Both the position numbers and the translations under genes were made by a program. A DNA stretch of 49,951 nt from Clostridia bacterium (GTDB lineage: Bacteria; Bacillota; Clostridia; Oscillospirales; CAG-272), in NCBI GenBank assembly GCA_017444735.1, contig JAFSWB010000021.1, positions 1-49,951 of the forward strand. The letters are read 5' to 3'. The notes under the pieces were generated by a model that was not told the DNA's origin, ran no database searches, and saw nothing but the letters and a program-made list of their open reading frames with translations. Shown piece by piece: positions 31,818 through 42,750 of the stretch (position 1 is the first letter of the stretch; each line of letters starts with the position of its first letter).

Positions 31818-34082
31818 ATGGGAAATCTGGTAATAGTCGAGTCGCCCGCGAAGGCGCACACCATCAAAAGCTATCTCGGGTCCGGGTACAAGGTCGTCGC
31901 CTCAAAGGGGCACGTCCGCGACCTGCCGAAATCCACGCTCGGTATCGATGTGGAAAAAGGCTTCGAGGCCCACTATATAAACATCAGAGGGAAGGGCGAC
32001 CTTATCCGTGATCTTCGCAAGGAAGCGAAGAACTCCGATAAGATCTTCCTCGCGACCGACCCTGACCGCGAGGGAGAGGCTATCTCGTGGCATCTCGCGG
32101 CGGCTCTCGATATCCCCGCGGGAAAGTCCAAGAGGATCACCTTCAACGAGATCACGAAGACCGCGATCAGAGAGGCGATCAGAAAGCCCCGCGATATCGA
32201 CATGGACCTCGTCAATGCACAGCAGGCGAGAAGGATCGTCGACAGGATCGTCGGATATAAGCTCTCTCCGTTCCTCTGGAGAACGGTCAAGAGCGGCCTT
32301 TCCGCCGGACGGGTCCAGTCCGTCGCCACCCGCATCATCGTCGAGCGCGAAAACGAGATCAGGGCGTTCGTTCCCCAGGAATACTGGACCGTCGACGCCG
32401 ATCTCGAAACTCCCGCGGGAGAATCCTTCCGCGCGTCTTATTTCGGACACGTTTCGGACGGCGAAAAAATCGAGCTGAAGACCGGCGCGGAGGCCGAAAA
32501 GATCGTCGCGACGGCGAAATCGAATCCCTTTATCGTAAAAGAAGTAAAAAAGGGAAAGAAGACGAAGAATCCCGCGCCTCCGTTCACGACGTCCACGATG
32601 CAGCAGGAGGCGTCGAGAAAGCTCAACTTCCAGTCCCAGCGGACGATGAGAGTCGCGCAGGAGCTTTACGAGGGCGTCAATCTCGGCTCCTCGCTCGGCG
32701 GAAGTCAGGGTCTTATCACGTATATGAGAACGGACAGCACCCGCGTCGCCGACGAGGCGGTCGCCGCGGCGAGGGATTATATCGTCGAAAAGTTCGGCGC
32801 GGAGTATTATCCGCCGAAGGCGAGAGTCTACAAGTCCCGGTCCGGCTCACAGGACGCGCACGAAGCGATCAGACCGTCCAACCCGAAGCTCGACCCGGCG
32901 ACCGTAAAAGAGTTTCTTACGGCTGACCAGTATAAGCTCTACCGCCTTATCTGGAACAGATTTACGGCGTCGCAGATGGCGAGCGCCGTCCTCTCCACCG
33001 TTCAGACGGACGTCGTATGCGCGGACTGCCTCTTCAGGGCGACCGGATACACGGTCTCCTTCGCGGGCTTTATGACGATATATGAGGAATCGACCGACGA
33101 GGAGACGAAGGAGCGCAGCGAAAAGCTCCCCGACATCCCGGAGGGGGCGACTCTCGGCCTTATCGATGTGAAATCCTGCCAGCATTTCACCGAGCCCCCG
33201 GCAAGATACACCGAGGCGACGCTCATTAAATTCCTCGAGGAAAAAGGGATCGGCCGTCCGAGCACGTACACCCCCATTATCACGATAATCCTCTCCCGCG
33301 GTTACGTCGAGAGGGACGGCAAGTCCCTCAAACCGACGGCGCTCGGAGAAGTCATAACGAAGATCATGTGCGAGCAGTTCCCGGACATCGTCGACTACAA
33401 GTTTACGGCGTCCCTTGAGGATAAGCTCGACGGTATCGAGCACGGAGCGGTCCCCATGCTGAACGTTCTCGAAGATTTCTACGGCGATTTTGAGAAAGAG
33501 CTCAAAAGCGCGAACGGAAAAGTCAGCCGCGGCGACGTTGAGCTCCCCGTCGAGGAGACGGACATCATCTGCGACAAGTGCGGAGCGAGAATGATCGTCA
33601 AGGAGGGCAGATACGGTAAATTCGCCGCTTGTCCGAATTATCCCGACTGCCGCAACACCAAGCCGCTCACTGAAAAGAAGCCGGAGCCGAAAAAAGCCGC
33701 CGTCGTCGGAGACGCCGCTCTCAAGTGCGACAAGTGCGGAGCCGACATGGTCCTCAGGACCGGCAAATTCGGGTCGTTTTACGCGTGTTCCCGTTATCCC
33801 GAATGCAAAAACACGAAGCAGATCGCGAAGAGCACGGGGATCAAATGCCCCGACTGCGGATCGGATATCGTGATCAAGTACGGCAAGAGCCGGAAGATGT
33901 TTTACAGCTGCGAGCGCTATCCCGAGTGCAAATTCTCAACGTGGGATATGCCGACGGACAAAAAGTGCCCGAATTGCGGCGATATGCTCCTTCGCAAGAA
34001 GGGAAAGAATCTTGTTTTCTGCCGCAACGCTGAGTGCGGATATAAGGCGGAGGAAAAAAAGGACGCCGCCGACGGAAAATGA
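31818..34082 (+). CDS. topA: DNA topoisomerase I
   Basis: A 754-residue type IA topoisomerase that relaxes negative supercoils. The Toprim domain is intact (LVIVESPAKAHTIKSYLG, LATDPDREGEAISWH). The catalytic tyrosine is in GLITYMRTDSTR, about residue 302. DAHEAIRPSNP and GRPSTYTPIITIIL follow. The C-terminus has four zinc-ribbon modules starting CDKCGARM, CDKCGADM, CPDCGSDI and CPNCGDML; the last ends CRNAECGY. Length and finger number are normal for Clostridia. ATG with AAAGGG upstream. Its stop overlaps the trmFO ATG (ATGA). Order dprA-topA-trmFO is conserved in Firmicutes. Confidence 0.97.
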   Translation: MGNLVIVESPAKAHTIKSYLGSGYKVVASKGHVRDLPKSTLGIDVEKGFEAHYINIRGKGDLIRDLRKEAKNSDKIFLATDPDREGEAISWHLAAALDIPAGKSKRITFNEITKTAIREAIRKPRDIDMDLVNAQQARRIVDRIVGYKLSPFLWRTVKSGLSAGRVQSVATRIIVERENEIRAFVPQEYWTVDADLETPAGESFRASYFGHVSDGEKIELKTGAEAEKIVATAKSNPFIVKEVKKGKKTKNPAPPFTTSTMQQEASRKLNFQSQRTMRVAQELYEGVNLGSSLGGSQGLITYMRTDSTRVADEAVAAARDYIVEKFGAEYYPPKARVYKSRSGSQDAHEAIRPSNPKLDPATVKEFLTADQYKLYRLIWNRFTASQMASAVLSTVQTDVVCADCLFRATGYTVSFAGFMTIYEESTDEETKERSEKLPDIPEGATLGLIDVKSCQHFTEPPARYTEATLIKFLEEKGIGRPSTYTPIITIILSRGYVERDGKSLKPTALGEVITKIMCEQFPDIVDYKFTASLEDKLDGIEHGAVPMLNVLEDFYGDFEKELKSANGKVSRGDVELPVEETDIICDKCGARMIVKEGRYGKFAACPNYPDCRNTKPLTEKKPEPKKAAVVGDAALKCDKCGADMVLRTGKFGSFYACSRYPECKNTKQIAKSTGIKCPDCGSDIVIKYGKSRKMFYSCERYPECKFSTWDMPTDKKCPNCGDMLLRKKGKNLVFCRNAECGYKAEEKKDAADGK

Positions 34083-35443
34083 CGGCTGCGGGAGAAGAAC
34101 GGCGGGGGATAACCGTCATCGGCGCCGGACTTGCGGGGTGCGAGGCGGCGTACGTCGCGGCGTCGTTCGGCGTTCCGGTCACGCTTTTCGAGATGAAACC
34201 GGAAAAGAAGACGCCCGCGCACAGATCGGACCTTTTCTGTGAACTCGTCTGTTCGAACTCCCTGCGCTCCGCGGAGCTCACGAACGCCGCGGGCCTTCTC
34301 AAGGAAGAGCTTCGCCGGATGGGTTCGCTCGTCCTCGAAGCGTGCGACGCGACGAGAGTCTCCGCCGGAGGCGCGCTCGCCGTCGACCGCGAGCTTTTCT
34401 CGCGGTACGTGACCGACAGGATAAAAAGTCACCCGCTGATAACGGTCGTCGAAAAAGAGGTCACCGCCGTCCCGGAGGACGGGATAACGGTTATCGCCTC
34501 CGGTCCGCTCACGTCCGACGCGCTCGCCGAAGACATCGTCCGGCTGACCGGGAAGGAGGGCCTCTGGTTCTACGACGCGGCGGCTCCGATCGTCTCGTTC
34601 GGGTCCGTCGATATGAGCCGCGCGTTTTTCGCCTCCCGTTACGGCAAAGGAGGCGCCGACTATATAAACTGCCCGATGACGGAAGAGGAGTACGCCGCTT
34701 TTTACCGCGAGCTTCTCACGGCAAAAAGGGCGGAGCTCCACGATTTTGAAGAAAAAGACCTCAGGGTATTCGAGGGCTGTATGCCGGTCGAGGTCATGGC
34801 GGAAAGGGGCGTCGACACGCTCCGTTACGGACCGATGAAGCCGGTCGGGATCACGAATCCGGAGACGGGAGAGACCTATTACGCCGTCGTCCAGTTGAGA
34901 CGCGAGAACGAAGAGGGGACGATGTACAACCTCGTCGGATTTCAGACGCATCTTACGTTCCCGGAACAAAAAAGAGTTTTCGGAATGATACCGGGACTCG
35001 AAAACGCGGAGTTCCTCCGCTATGGCGTTATGCACAGGAACACGTTTCTCAATTCACCGGGTTTTCTCGCGAGGGATTATTCGGTCAGGGGAGAGAGAAG
35101 ACTGTTTTTCGCCGGTCAGATGACCGGCGTCGAGGGATACGTGGAGTCGGCCGCTTCCGGCTTTACGGCGGGTCTCAACGCCGCGCTCGCCGCGCGCGGA
35201 GACGATCCCTTGATCTTTGACGACCGCACCGTGATCGGCGCGCTCGCCCGCTATATCAGCGAGGGGGGCGAAGGCGATTTCCAGCCGATGAACGCGAATT
35301 TCGGGATCGTCGCGCCGCTTGAGAAGAAAGTCAGAGGCGGAAAGCGCGCGAGAAATACCGCTCTTTCGGAGCGGGCGCTCGAATCGGCGGACCGGTACGG
35401 GGAAATAATCAGAGAGTACGTTCGAAAGGCGGGATCGGTGTGA
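34079..35443 (+). CDS. trmFO: Methylenetetrahydrofolate-tRNA methyltransferase TrmFO
   Basis: A 454-residue flavoprotein that makes m5U54 in tRNA from methylene-tetrahydrofolate. The FAD site ITVIGAGLAGCEAAYVAA is at residues 11-28. LFCELVCSNSLRSAEL and EGCMPVEVMAERG carry the two functional cysteines, and YVESAASGFTAGLNAA is the C-terminal FAD contact. It overlaps topA by ATGA and the plsX GTG, so the genes are probably co-translated. Length is typical (435-460). Confidence 0.95.
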   Translation: MTAAGEERRGITVIGAGLAGCEAAYVAASFGVPVTLFEMKPEKKTPAHRSDLFCELVCSNSLRSAELTNAAGLLKEELRRMGSLVLEACDATRVSAGGALAVDRELFSRYVTDRIKSHPLITVVEKEVTAVPEDGITVIASGPLTSDALAEDIVRLTGKEGLWFYDAAAPIVSFGSVDMSRAFFASRYGKGGADYINCPMTEEEYAAFYRELLTAKRAELHDFEEKDLRVFEGCMPVEVMAERGVDTLRYGPMKPVGITNPETGETYYAVVQLRRENEEGTMYNLVGFQTHLTFPEQKRVFGMIPGLENAEFLRYGVMHRNTFLNSPGFLARDYSVRGERRLFFAGQMTGVEGYVESAASGFTAGLNAALAARGDDPLIFDDRTVIGALARYISEGGEGDFQPMNANFGIVAPLEKKVRGGKRARNTALSERALESADRYGEIIREYVRKAGSV

Positions 35444-36444
35444 AAATAATTGTTGACGCAATGGGAGGCGACCGCTTCCCGGACGAGATCGTAAAAGGAG
35501 TGGCTGACGCGTCCCTCGCGGGGACGTCCCGCTTCGCTCTCGTCGGAGATACGGAGCTTCTGAAAAAGTCCCTCGAGGGCTTGAAGCACGATCCCTCGGC
35601 GATCGAGATCGTCGGCGCGGAGTGCGCCGTGACGATGGAGGACGATCCGATGTCGATCCTCGGGTCGAAAAGGAACTCCTCGATGAGCGTCGGTCTCAAA
35701 ATGCTCAAAACGGACGGCGACGCTTTCGTCAGCGCGGGCAATACCGGCGCGCTTTTCACGGGCGCGTCCACGATCATCCGGAACGTTCCCGGAGTCAAGC
35801 GCGCGGCGATCGCAACGCTTATCCCGTTCGAACGGCCGATCCTCTTGCTCGACAGCGGCGCAAACGTGAACGTCCTGCCCGAGTACTTCATCGATTGGGC
35901 GCATCTCGGCTCTCTTTATTCCGAATTCGTTCTCGGGGCGGGGAATCCCGCCGTCGGACTGCTGAACAACGGCGCCGAATCCCACAAGGGCGGCGCGATG
36001 CTCGCCGGGACTTACGCTCTCCTCGAGAAAGAGGAGGGGATAAACTTCGTCGGAAACGTCGAGTCGTACGATCTGCCGGGAGCCCCGTGCGACGTCCTTC
36101 TGACCGACGGCTTTACCGGAAACGTGACGCTGAAGCTCATAGAGGGGCTCTCCGTCTATTTCTTCAGAACGATGAAGCACCTGATGACGGAGACGGTCTT
36201 CACCAAGGTGTTTTCCGCTCCGCTTTCGGGAAAGATAAAATCCATGAAAAGAGTATTCGACCCGACCGAGTACGGCGGCGCTCCGATCCTCGGGCTCAGA
36301 AAGCCCGTCATCAAGGCGCACGGCCATTCCGACGCCCGCGCGATAACCGCCGCGATAAGGCAGGCGGAGGCGTTTGTTATGGCGGACGTTACGGGTATGG
36401 TCATAAAATGGGCGGCGAAAGGAGAGACCGCAAGTGAGAGCTGA
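35440..36444 (+). CDS. plsX: Phosphate acyltransferase PlsX
   Basis: A 334-residue enzyme making acyl-phosphate from acyl-ACP, the first step of phospholipid synthesis in most Bacillota. The start MKIIVDAMGGDRFPDEIVKG, VSAGNTGALFTGAS, LLDSGANVNV and VLLTDGFTGNVTLKLIEG are hallmarks. GTG start overlapping the trmFO stop, with GGCGGGAT upstream as a weak ribosome site. It overlaps rnc by 11 bases. The acyl carrier protein gene often found between plsX and rnc is absent. Confidence 0.96.
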   Translation: MKIIVDAMGGDRFPDEIVKGVADASLAGTSRFALVGDTELLKKSLEGLKHDPSAIEIVGAECAVTMEDDPMSILGSKRNSSMSVGLKMLKTDGDAFVSAGNTGALFTGASTIIRNVPGVKRAAIATLIPFERPILLLDSGANVNVLPEYFIDWAHLGSLYSEFVLGAGNPAVGLLNNGAESHKGGAMLAGTYALLEKEEGINFVGNVESYDLPGAPCDVLLTDGFTGNVTLKLIEGLSVYFFRTMKHLMTETVFTKVFSAPLSGKIKSMKRVFDPTEYGGAPILGLRKPVIKAHGHSDARAITAAIRQAEAFVMADVTGMVIKWAAKGETASES

Positions 36445-37147
36445 AAACGGCGAAAGAGAACTCGAGCGTGCGATCGGGTACGAGTTCCGCGACAGGAACC
36501 TCCTCAAGGTCGCGCTCACTCATTCATCTTACTCGAACGAGAAAAGGACGGGCGGGGAGGTCCCCGTCTGCAACGAACGGCTCGAGTTTCTCGGCGACTC
36601 CGTTCTTTCCCTCGTCACGAGCACGTATCTTTACGGCGAATACGAGGATTTCCGCGAGGGCGAGCTGACGAAGATCCGCGCCGCGCTCGTCTGTGAAAAA
36701 GCGCTCTCGAAGTACGCCGCGAAGATCTCTCTCGGCAGGTATATCTATCTCGGTCACGGCGAGGATATGAACAAGGGACGCGAACGCGCGTCGATCACCT
36801 CGGACGCGTTCGAAGCTCTTCTCGCCGCCGTTTATCTCGATTCGGGCCGCGATCTCGGCGTGCTCCGCGGGATACTTCTGCCGTTCATCAAGGAAGAGAT
36901 AGAGAACATAAGGCGCGGGTCGTCGTTCGAGGACCACAAGACCGCGCTTCAGCAGATCGTCCAGCAGGCGAGCTCGGAAAAGCTCGAATACGTCCTCGTC
37001 GGAGAGGAGGGGCCGGATCACGCGAAAATATTCGAGGTCGAAGCCCGCCTCAACAGCAACGTCATCGGACGCGGAAAAGCCGGATCGAAGCGCGAGGCCG
37101 AACAGATGGCGGCGAAGGAAGCGCTCCGCCTTTTCGGCGCGGAATGA
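36434..37147 (+). CDS. rnc: Ribonuclease III
   Basis: A 237-residue double-strand-specific RNase for rRNA and mRNA processing. The catalytic signature NERLEFLGDSVL is at residues 47-58 and the second acidic site in DAFEALLAAVYLDSG (about 124-138). A dsRNA-binding domain fills about 165-237 (DHKTALQQIVQQ, GSKREAEQMAAKEAL). It starts with GTG inside the plsX 3' end, with AAGGAGA upstream at good spacing. rnc-smc-ftsY is a classic Firmicute arrangement, here with a radical SAM gene in between. Confidence 0.96.
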   Translation: MRAENGERELERAIGYEFRDRNLLKVALTHSSYSNEKRTGGEVPVCNERLEFLGDSVLSLVTSTYLYGEYEDFREGELTKIRAALVCEKALSKYAAKISLGRYIYLGHGEDMNKGRERASITSDAFEALLAAVYLDSGRDLGVLRGILLPFIKEEIENIRRGSSFEDHKTALQQIVQQASSEKLEYVLVGEEGPDHAKIFEVEARLNSNVIGRGKAGSKREAEQMAAKEALRLFGAE

Positions 37148-37161
37148 CCCGATAGTCAGAT

Positions 37162-38202
37162 ATGAAAAAACACGTCAATATACCGATATTCGTTCCGCAC
37201 ATGGGATGCCCGAATATGTGTGTGTTCTGCGATCAGCACGCCATTTCGGGCGTCAGTTGTTTTGACAGGAGCGCGGCGGAAAAGACCGTCGTTGAGCACC
37301 TCGCCTCCGTTCCCCCGGACGTCGGGTGTGAGATCGCCTTTTTCGGCGGCTCTTTTACGGGAACGGACCGCTCGCTTATGATCCCGCTGCTCGATATGGC
37401 GGAGCGATACGTGGCGGACGGACGCGTATCGGGGATAAGGATGTCTACCCGTCCCGACTATATCTCGCCTGAGATCATATCGATCCTCAAAAGATACACC
37501 GTGGCGGCGGTCGAGCTCGGAGTGCAGAGTATGAGCGACCGCGTTCTGTCCCTGTCCCGGCGCGGGCACACGGCCGACGATTCGAGAAGGGCTTTTTATC
37601 TTCTCGGAGAGGCGTCGATCCCGACCGTCGGACAGATGATGATCGGTCTGCCCGGATCCTCGCGCGAGGACGAGACGGACTGCGCCCGCGCGATATGCGA
37701 CATGGGAGCCGTGGGGTCGAGGATCTATCCGACCGTCGTTTTCTTCAACACGGAGCTTTGCCGGATGACGGAGAGGGGAGAGTATATCCCTCTTTCGGTC
37801 GAAGACGCCGTCAGCCGATCGGCGGACGTCCTCACGATCTTTGAGGAGCGCGGCGTCAGGTGCCTGCGCATCGGTCTTCACGGCGTCGACGATCTCCGCC
37901 GCGACGGGAAGGCGATGGCGGGACCGTTTCACCCGTCCTTCGGAGAACTCGTGACGGGAGAGTGTTACAGGCGCGCGATCGAGAGGGCGGCGGACGCTCT
38001 GCTTGACGGCGGGAAGACGCCAGGGGCGATCACCGTTTACGTGCCGCGCGGAGATCTTTCGGCGGCGATAGGCCACCGCGGCGCGAACAGGGAGTATTTT
38101 TTCAGCCGGTTCGGGTTTAAGGAGATCGATTTTGTTGAAAAAGACTCTCTTTTGAGGTATAATATAGTTTTAGAAGAAAAAACCGGGCATCGGAGGAAAT
38201 AG
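37162..38202 (+). CDS. Elp3-like radical SAM protein
   Basis: A 346-residue radical SAM enzyme. The cluster motif CPNMCVFC is at residues 16-23 and the SAM-binding GGSFTG near 62. STRPDYIS and ELGVQSMSDRVL follow, as in the Elp3/MiaB-type core. There is no acetyltransferase domain, so it is the short YtqA/YhcC-like form. Such proteins lie between rnc and smc in many Clostridia and are of unknown function, perhaps tRNA modification. ATG after AGTCAGAT, a poor ribosome site. The 3' end contains the probable smc promoter. Confidence 0.85.
   Translation: MKKHVNIPIFVPHMGCPNMCVFCDQHAISGVSCFDRSAAEKTVVEHLASVPPDVGCEIAFFGGSFTGTDRSLMIPLLDMAERYVADGRVSGIRMSTRPDYISPEIISILKRYTVAAVELGVQSMSDRVLSLSRRGHTADDSRRAFYLLGEASIPTVGQMMIGLPGSSREDETDCARAICDMGAVGSRIYPTVVFFNTELCRMTERGEYIPLSVEDAVSRSADVLTIFEERGVRCLRIGLHGVDDLRRDGKAMAGPFHPSFGELVTGECYRRAIERAADALLDGGKTPGAITVYVPRGDLSAAIGHRGANREYFFSRFGFKEIDFVEKDSLLRYNIVLEEKTGHRRK
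38135..38163 (+). promoter_or_regulatory. Probable promoter of smc
   Basis: TTGAAA (38135-38140), 17 bases, TATAAT (38158-38163), near the end of the radical SAM gene and 42 bases before the smc TTG. Confidence 0.7.
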
Positions 38203-38204
38203 GA

Positions 38205-41200
38205 TTGTATCTGAAATCACTCGAGGTACACGGATTCAAATCGTTTCCGGACAAGACCGTCTTGAACTTCAACCCGGGCGCGACGATCATCGTCGGGCCG
38301 AACGGGAGCGGAAAATCGAATATTACCGACGCCATGAGATGGGTGCTCGGCGAGCTTTCCTCCAAGAATCTCAGAGGAAACCGCATGGAGGACGTCATCT
38401 TTGCCGGCACGTCGGGCGTCCGTCCGATGGGGTACGCCGAGGTTTCCGTCACGTTTGACAACAGCGGCAAGGAGAAGACGGTGCCGGGCGATTACGACGA
38501 GATAACGGTCACGAGACGTTATTACAGATCCGGCGACAGCGAATACTACATAAACAGAAAACAGGTCCGTCTGCGCGATATCACGGAGCTCTTTATGAAC
38601 ACCGGTATCGGAAAAGAGGGCTATTCGATCATCGGACAGGGCAAGATAGCGGAGATCATCTCCAAAAAAAGCGAGGACAGGAGAGCCGTCTTCGAGGAGA
38701 GCGCCGGTATCACGAAATACAGATACCGCAAACAGGAGTCCGAAAAGAAGCTAGCCGAGACAGAGGCGAATATGCAGCGCGTCTCCGACATTCAGACGGA
38801 GATCGAGAGCCGTCTTTCCCCGCTCGAGCGCGACGCCGCCAAAGCGAGACGCTATCTCGAGCTGTACGGCGAGAAAAAGATGCTCGACGTGTCTCTCTGG
38901 CTTTACGATATGAAGGGCACGCGCGAAGAACTTGAAAAGACCGAATCCGACGCCAGAATGTCGGCTCACGAGCTCGAAATGGCGGAGGACACCATGCGGA
39001 CGATCGACGCTCTGATCGAGACCGCCGACGAAAAGAGAAGAGCAAACCGGGAAGCGTATCAACGAAACGTCGAGGAGATGAACGAGAAGAGAAAATCGTC
39101 CTCGAAGCTCGAAAACGACGTCCGTTTGCTTGAAAACAACGTCCGCCACGCCGAGGACGCGGAGCGCGCGGCGGGTGAAAAGGCGGAAGCCGCCAAAGCG
39201 TCCGAAAAGCGGGAGAGGGAAAATCTCATCGCCCGTAAAGCGGAGGCGGAGAAGATAAAGGACGATCTCAGGTCCTCCCGCGAGAACGAGACGGTGATCG
39301 CCGGGAAGAGGGAGACGCTTCTTTCCGACCGCGCCGGTCATGACGAACGAATCGAGGCCCTGTTCGCAAAAAGGCAGAATATCGAAGCCGCCCTCAGCGA
39401 CGACAGGGTCCGTCTCGACGTGCTGAAAAACGCCGTGTCGTCCGACGATGAGCAGAAAAACGAGCTGAAAGAACAGATCGCGTCGTACGAGAGCGAGCTT
39501 TCCTCCGTCGAAAAAGACTGCGACGCTCAGGAAAAAGTCGTCGGCTCGTACGCCGAAAAATCGGAAATCGAGAAAAGGGAGCTCGAACGGACGCTCTCCG
39601 AGCTTTCCGAGTTGACCGAGAAGAGAGACGGCGAAAAGGAAGAACTGAACGAATCGTCGGCGTCGATCGAGGCGATGACGGAACGCATAGGCGCGATGGA
39701 ACGGATGATGGAGCATTTCGACGGCTTCAACAACAGCGTCCGCTTCGTGATGAAGGCGGCGTCCGAGGGATCGCTCCGCGGCATCCACGGGCCTCTCTCG
39801 AATCTCATCAAAGTCGACGGGGAGTACGCCCTCGCCGTGGAGACGGCGTTCGGGTCCGCTCTTCAGAATATCGTCACGGAGGACGAGCCGGCGGCGAAGG
39901 CGGCGATCTTCGCTCTGAAGGACGCGTCCGCCGGACGGGCGACGTTCTATCCTCTCACCACGGTAAAAAAGAGGCCGAGAGGACAGGAGGTCGAGGCGGC
40001 GGCAGGGGCGAAGGGCTTCATCGGCTTTGCCGACGAACTCGTCAGTTGCGACGGGAAGTACCGCGAGATCGTCTCGTCTGTCGTCGGTCGGATAACCGTT
40101 TTCGACAATCTCGATAACGCCGCCGATATGGCGCGCGCCGGCGGGTGGCGCGTCAGAGCCGTGACGCTCGACGGTCAGCAGATCAACGCGGGCGGCTCGT
40201 TTACCGGAGGAAGCGCCGGTCGCGACAGCGGAATGCTCACGCGTTCCTCGAAGATTGAATCGCTCAAAGCGCGTCTTTCCGAAGAAAAAAAGAAGAACGG
40301 CGTCCTCTCGGCGTCTGTCGCCGGGCTTGACGGGAAGATCTCTTCTCTGACGGCTGAACGGCTCGAACGCGAGGAGAAGAGTCGTCTTCTCGATTCGCTT
40401 TCCGGCGTCGAAAAGGCGTCCCTTTCCGAGCTTCAGGCAAAGAGAGAGTTTATCTCCGGCGTTCTTGAAAAGCTGAGGGACGACCTCAACGGCTCGGACG
40501 GCTCGAGGGAGAAAAACGAAAAAGAGATCGAAGAACTCGAGCGCCTTATCGAAGAAAAGAAGAACGAAGTCGATACGATAAATGAGGAGAGGACCGAACT
40601 CGCCGGAGAGAGGGGAGAACTCGATCTTCTCGCAGAGGAGGCGGCTGAAGAGCTTTCGTCCGCGAAGATCGAGACCGCGAGACTCGAAAAGGACGCGGAG
40701 ACGGCGGAGAACCTGATCCGTTCGACGGAGGAGGCGATCGCGGCGCGCGCCGCGGAGGCGGAGGCCGCGGAGGCGGAAGCCGTCCGGCTGCGCGGCGAGA
40801 TCCGCACGGCCGAGGAGGCGTCGAAGCAGCTCGCCGAACAGAGCGAGCAGATGGACGCCGAGACGCGCGCCCTCGAGGAAAAGGGAAGACGGCTCGACGC
40901 GGAAGCGGACGAGATCGAACGCGAGCTCACCGAACTCCGTCACCGCGAAAAAGAGCAGACCTCGAAGAAAGAGATCCTCTTCGTTGCGAACACAAAAAAC
41001 GAAAACAAGCTCTCGCGTCTGCGCGAGAATATCGACAAGATGACGTCACGGCTGTGGGACGAGTACGAGCTGACGTTCTCGTCGGCGGCGGAGTTCGAAA
41101 ACGAAGAGGGCTTCGAGCGGGTCGACGAAAAGAACCGCGGAAAGATCAGAAGCAGATTCACGGCGCTGCGCGACGAGATCAAGTCGCTCGGCGCGGTCAA

Positions 41201-41807
41201 CGTGGGCGCGATCGAGGAATACGCGTCGACGAAGGAGCGTTACGACGGCATCAAGCGTCAGATGGACGATCTTTCGGCGTCGAGGGCGGAGCTCGGCGAA
41301 CTCATCGCTTCCATAGAGGAAGATATGAAAAAGATGTTCGCCGACGCGTTCGACGAGATCAACCGCGGCTTCTCCGACGTGTTCCGCGAGCTTTTCGGAG
41401 GCGGTCACGCGGAGCTCTCGCTCACCGATCCCGACGACGTTCTAAACAGCGGGATCGAAATAAGCGCGGCTCCTCCCGGAAAGACGATCAAGCATCTGTC
41501 GCTTCTGTCGGGCGGAGAGCAGGCGTTCATCGCGATCGCTCTGATGTTCGCGCTCATACGCTTCAATCCGTCGCCGTTCTGCATCTTCGACGAGATAGAG
41601 TCGGCTCTTGACGAGGTCAACGTCGTGAGAGTCGCCAACTACGTGAAAAAGTTCTCCGAAAAAGTGCAGATCATAATGATCACGCACCGCCGCGGCACGA
41701 TGGAGATCGCCGATACGCTCTACGGCGTGACGATGCCGAAGCACGGCATTTCCAAGGTGTTCACCCTCGAGGTGGGCGACAATGCGAACGAGAAGTATAT
41801 CAAATAA
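38205..41807 (+). CDS. smc: Chromosome segregation protein SMC
   Basis: A 1200-residue condensin ATPase. The N-terminal Walker [10 protein letters not shown] is at residues 31-39. Two long coiled-coil arms surround the hinge (about 500-670, with [12 protein letters not shown] and [14 protein letters not shown]). The C-terminal head has the signature [15 protein letters not shown] (about 1101-1115) and Walker [14 protein letters not shown]. It organises and separates chromosomes with ScpA and ScpB, whose genes are not in the window. It starts with TTG at 38205, eight bases after GGAGGA, two bases after the previous stop. Confidence 0.97.
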   Translation: MYLKSLEVHGFKSFPDKTVLNFNPGATIIVGPNGSGKSNITDAMRWVLGELSSKNLRGNRMEDVIFAGTSGVRPMGYAEVSVTFDNSGKEKTVPGDYDEITVTRRYYRSGDSEYYINRKQVRLRDITELFMNTGIGKEGYSIIGQGKIAEIISKKSEDRRAVFEESAGITKYRYRKQESEKKLAETEANMQRVSDIQTEIESRLSPLERDAAKARRYLELYGEKKMLDVSLWLYDMKGTREELEKTESDARMSAHELEMAEDTMRTIDALIETADEKRRANREAYQRNVEEMNEKRKSSSKLENDVRLLENNVRHAEDAERAAGEKAEAAKASEKRERENLIARKAEAEKIKDDLRSSRENETVIAGKRETLLSDRAGHDERIEALFAKRQNIEAALSDDRVRLDVLKNAVSSDDEQKNELKEQIASYESELSSVEKDCDAQEKVVGSYAEKSEIEKRELERTLSELSELTEKRDGEKEELNESSASIEAMTERIGAMERMMEHFDGFNNSVRFVMKAASEGSLRGIHGPLSNLIKVDGEYALAVETAFGSALQNIVTEDEPAAKAAIFALKDASAGRATFYPLTTVKKRPRGQEVEAAAGAKGFIGFADELVSCDGKYREIVSSVVGRITVFDNLDNAADMARAGGWRVRAVTLDGQQINAGGSFTGGSAGRDSGMLTRSSKIESLKARLSEEKKKNGVLSASVAGLDGKISSLTAERLEREEKSRLLDSLSGVEKASLSELQAKREFISGVLEKLRDDLNGSDGSREKNEKEIEELERLIEEKKNEVDTINEERTELAGERGELDLLAEEAAEELSSAKIETARLEKDAETAENLIRSTEEAIAARAAEAEAAEAEAVRLRGEIRTAEEASKQLAEQSEQMDAETRALEEKGRRLDAEADEIERELTELRHREKEQTSKKEILFVANTKNENKLSRLRENIDKMTSRLWDEYELTFSSAAEFENEEGFERVDEKNRGKIRSRFTALRDEIKSLGAVNVGAIEEYASTKERYDGIKRQMDDLSASRAELGELIASIEEDMKKMFADAFDEINRGFSDVFRELFGGGHAELSLTDPDDVLNSGIEISAAPPGKTIKHLSLLSGGEQAFIAIALMFALIRFNPSPFCIFDEIESALDEVNVVRVANYVKKFSEKVQIIMITHRRGTMEIADTLYGVTMPKHGISKVFTLEVGDNANEKYIK

Positions 41808-41822
41808 CGGAGGCGCCCCGAT

Positions 41823-42749
41823 ATGGCATTTTTCGAGAAGCTGAAATCAGGATTGAAAAAGACGAAAAGCGCCGTTGTCGATCGGTTTGACGGAGTGATA
41901 AAGTCGTTCCGCCGGGTCGACGAGGATCTGCTTTCAGAGCTCGAGGAGATCATGATCTGCTCCGATATGGGTTTTGAGACGACGGAGGAGATCGTGGACG
42001 AATTGAGAGACAGGATAAAAGAGGAGAAGATAAAAGAACCCGACGACGTGAGAAGGGAACTCGCGGATATCCTCCGCGAACACGTCGGCGAGGGCGCGGC
42101 GCTCGATCTTTCCTCGACGCCGTCCGTCATTCTCGTGATCGGGGTAAACGGCGTCGGAAAGACGACTTCGATCGGAAAGATAGCCGCCGATCTCGTAAAA
42201 CGCGGCAAAAAAGTCGTCGTTGCGGCGGCTGACACGTTCCGCGCGGCGGCTATCGAACAGCTCGCCGTCTGGTGCGAAAGAGCCGGAGCCGATCTCATAA
42301 GGCAAAACGAGGGCTCCGATCCCGCGGCGGTTGTTTTCGACGCGATCGCGGCAAGCAAAAAAAGAGGGGCCGACGTCCTCATCGTCGACACGGCGGGCCG
42401 TCTTCACAACAAAAAGAACCTCATGGACGAGCTCTCGAAGATCGACCGCGTGATCGGAAGGGAGCTTCCCGATTCCTCGCGCGAGACGCTTCTCGTTCTT
42501 GACTCGACCACCGGGCAGAACGCCGTCCAGCAGGCGAAGGAATTCAAAAAAGCCGCCGACATCACCGGTCTCGTTCTGACGAAGCTCGACGGGACCGCCA
42601 AGGGTGGAGCGATCTTCTCTATAAAGAACGAGGTCGATCTGCCGGTCAAATACATCGGCGTCGGCGAGGGGATCGACGATATGGAGCCGTTCGACGCGGA
42701 TCTGTTCGTCAGAGCGCTCCTCGATATGGACGCTGCGGGGGACAGATAA
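41823..42749 (+). CDS. ftsY: Signal recognition particle receptor FtsY
   Basis: A 308-residue SRP GTPase that docks ribosome-SRP complexes at the membrane. A short N-terminal basic helix ([18 protein letters not shown]) replaces the long acidic A domain of E. coli. The G domain has GVNGVGKTT (about 108-116), [38 protein letters not shown] and [12 protein letters not shown], all SRP-GTPase motifs. ATG after CGGAGG, 15 bases behind smc. Confidence 0.97.
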   Translation: MAFFEKLKSGLKKTKSAVVDRFDGVIKSFRRVDEDLLSELEEIMICSDMGFETTEEIVDELRDRIKEEKIKEPDDVRRELADILREHVGEGAALDLSSTPSVILVIGVNGVGKTTSIGKIAADLVKRGKKVVVAAADTFRAAAIEQLAVWCERAGADLIRQNEGSDPAAVVFDAIAASKKRGADVLIVDTAGRLHNKKNLMDELSKIDRVIGRELPDSSRETLLVLDSTTGQNAVQQAKEFKKAADITGLVLTKLDGTAKGGAIFSIKNEVDLPVKYIGVGEGIDDMEPFDADLFVRALLDMDAAGDR

Positions 42750-42750
42750 C

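Noticed and set aside
40433-40930. Serine-rich repeat protein on the minus strand
   Set aside because: The Ser-rich frame is the complement of Glu/Arg-rich coiled-coil codons of smc.
38751-40943. A 730-codon open frame antisense to smc
   Set aside because: It is a by-product of GC-rich codon bias in smc. It has no ribosome site, no recognisable motif, and an Arg/Leu-rich composition typical of shadow frames.
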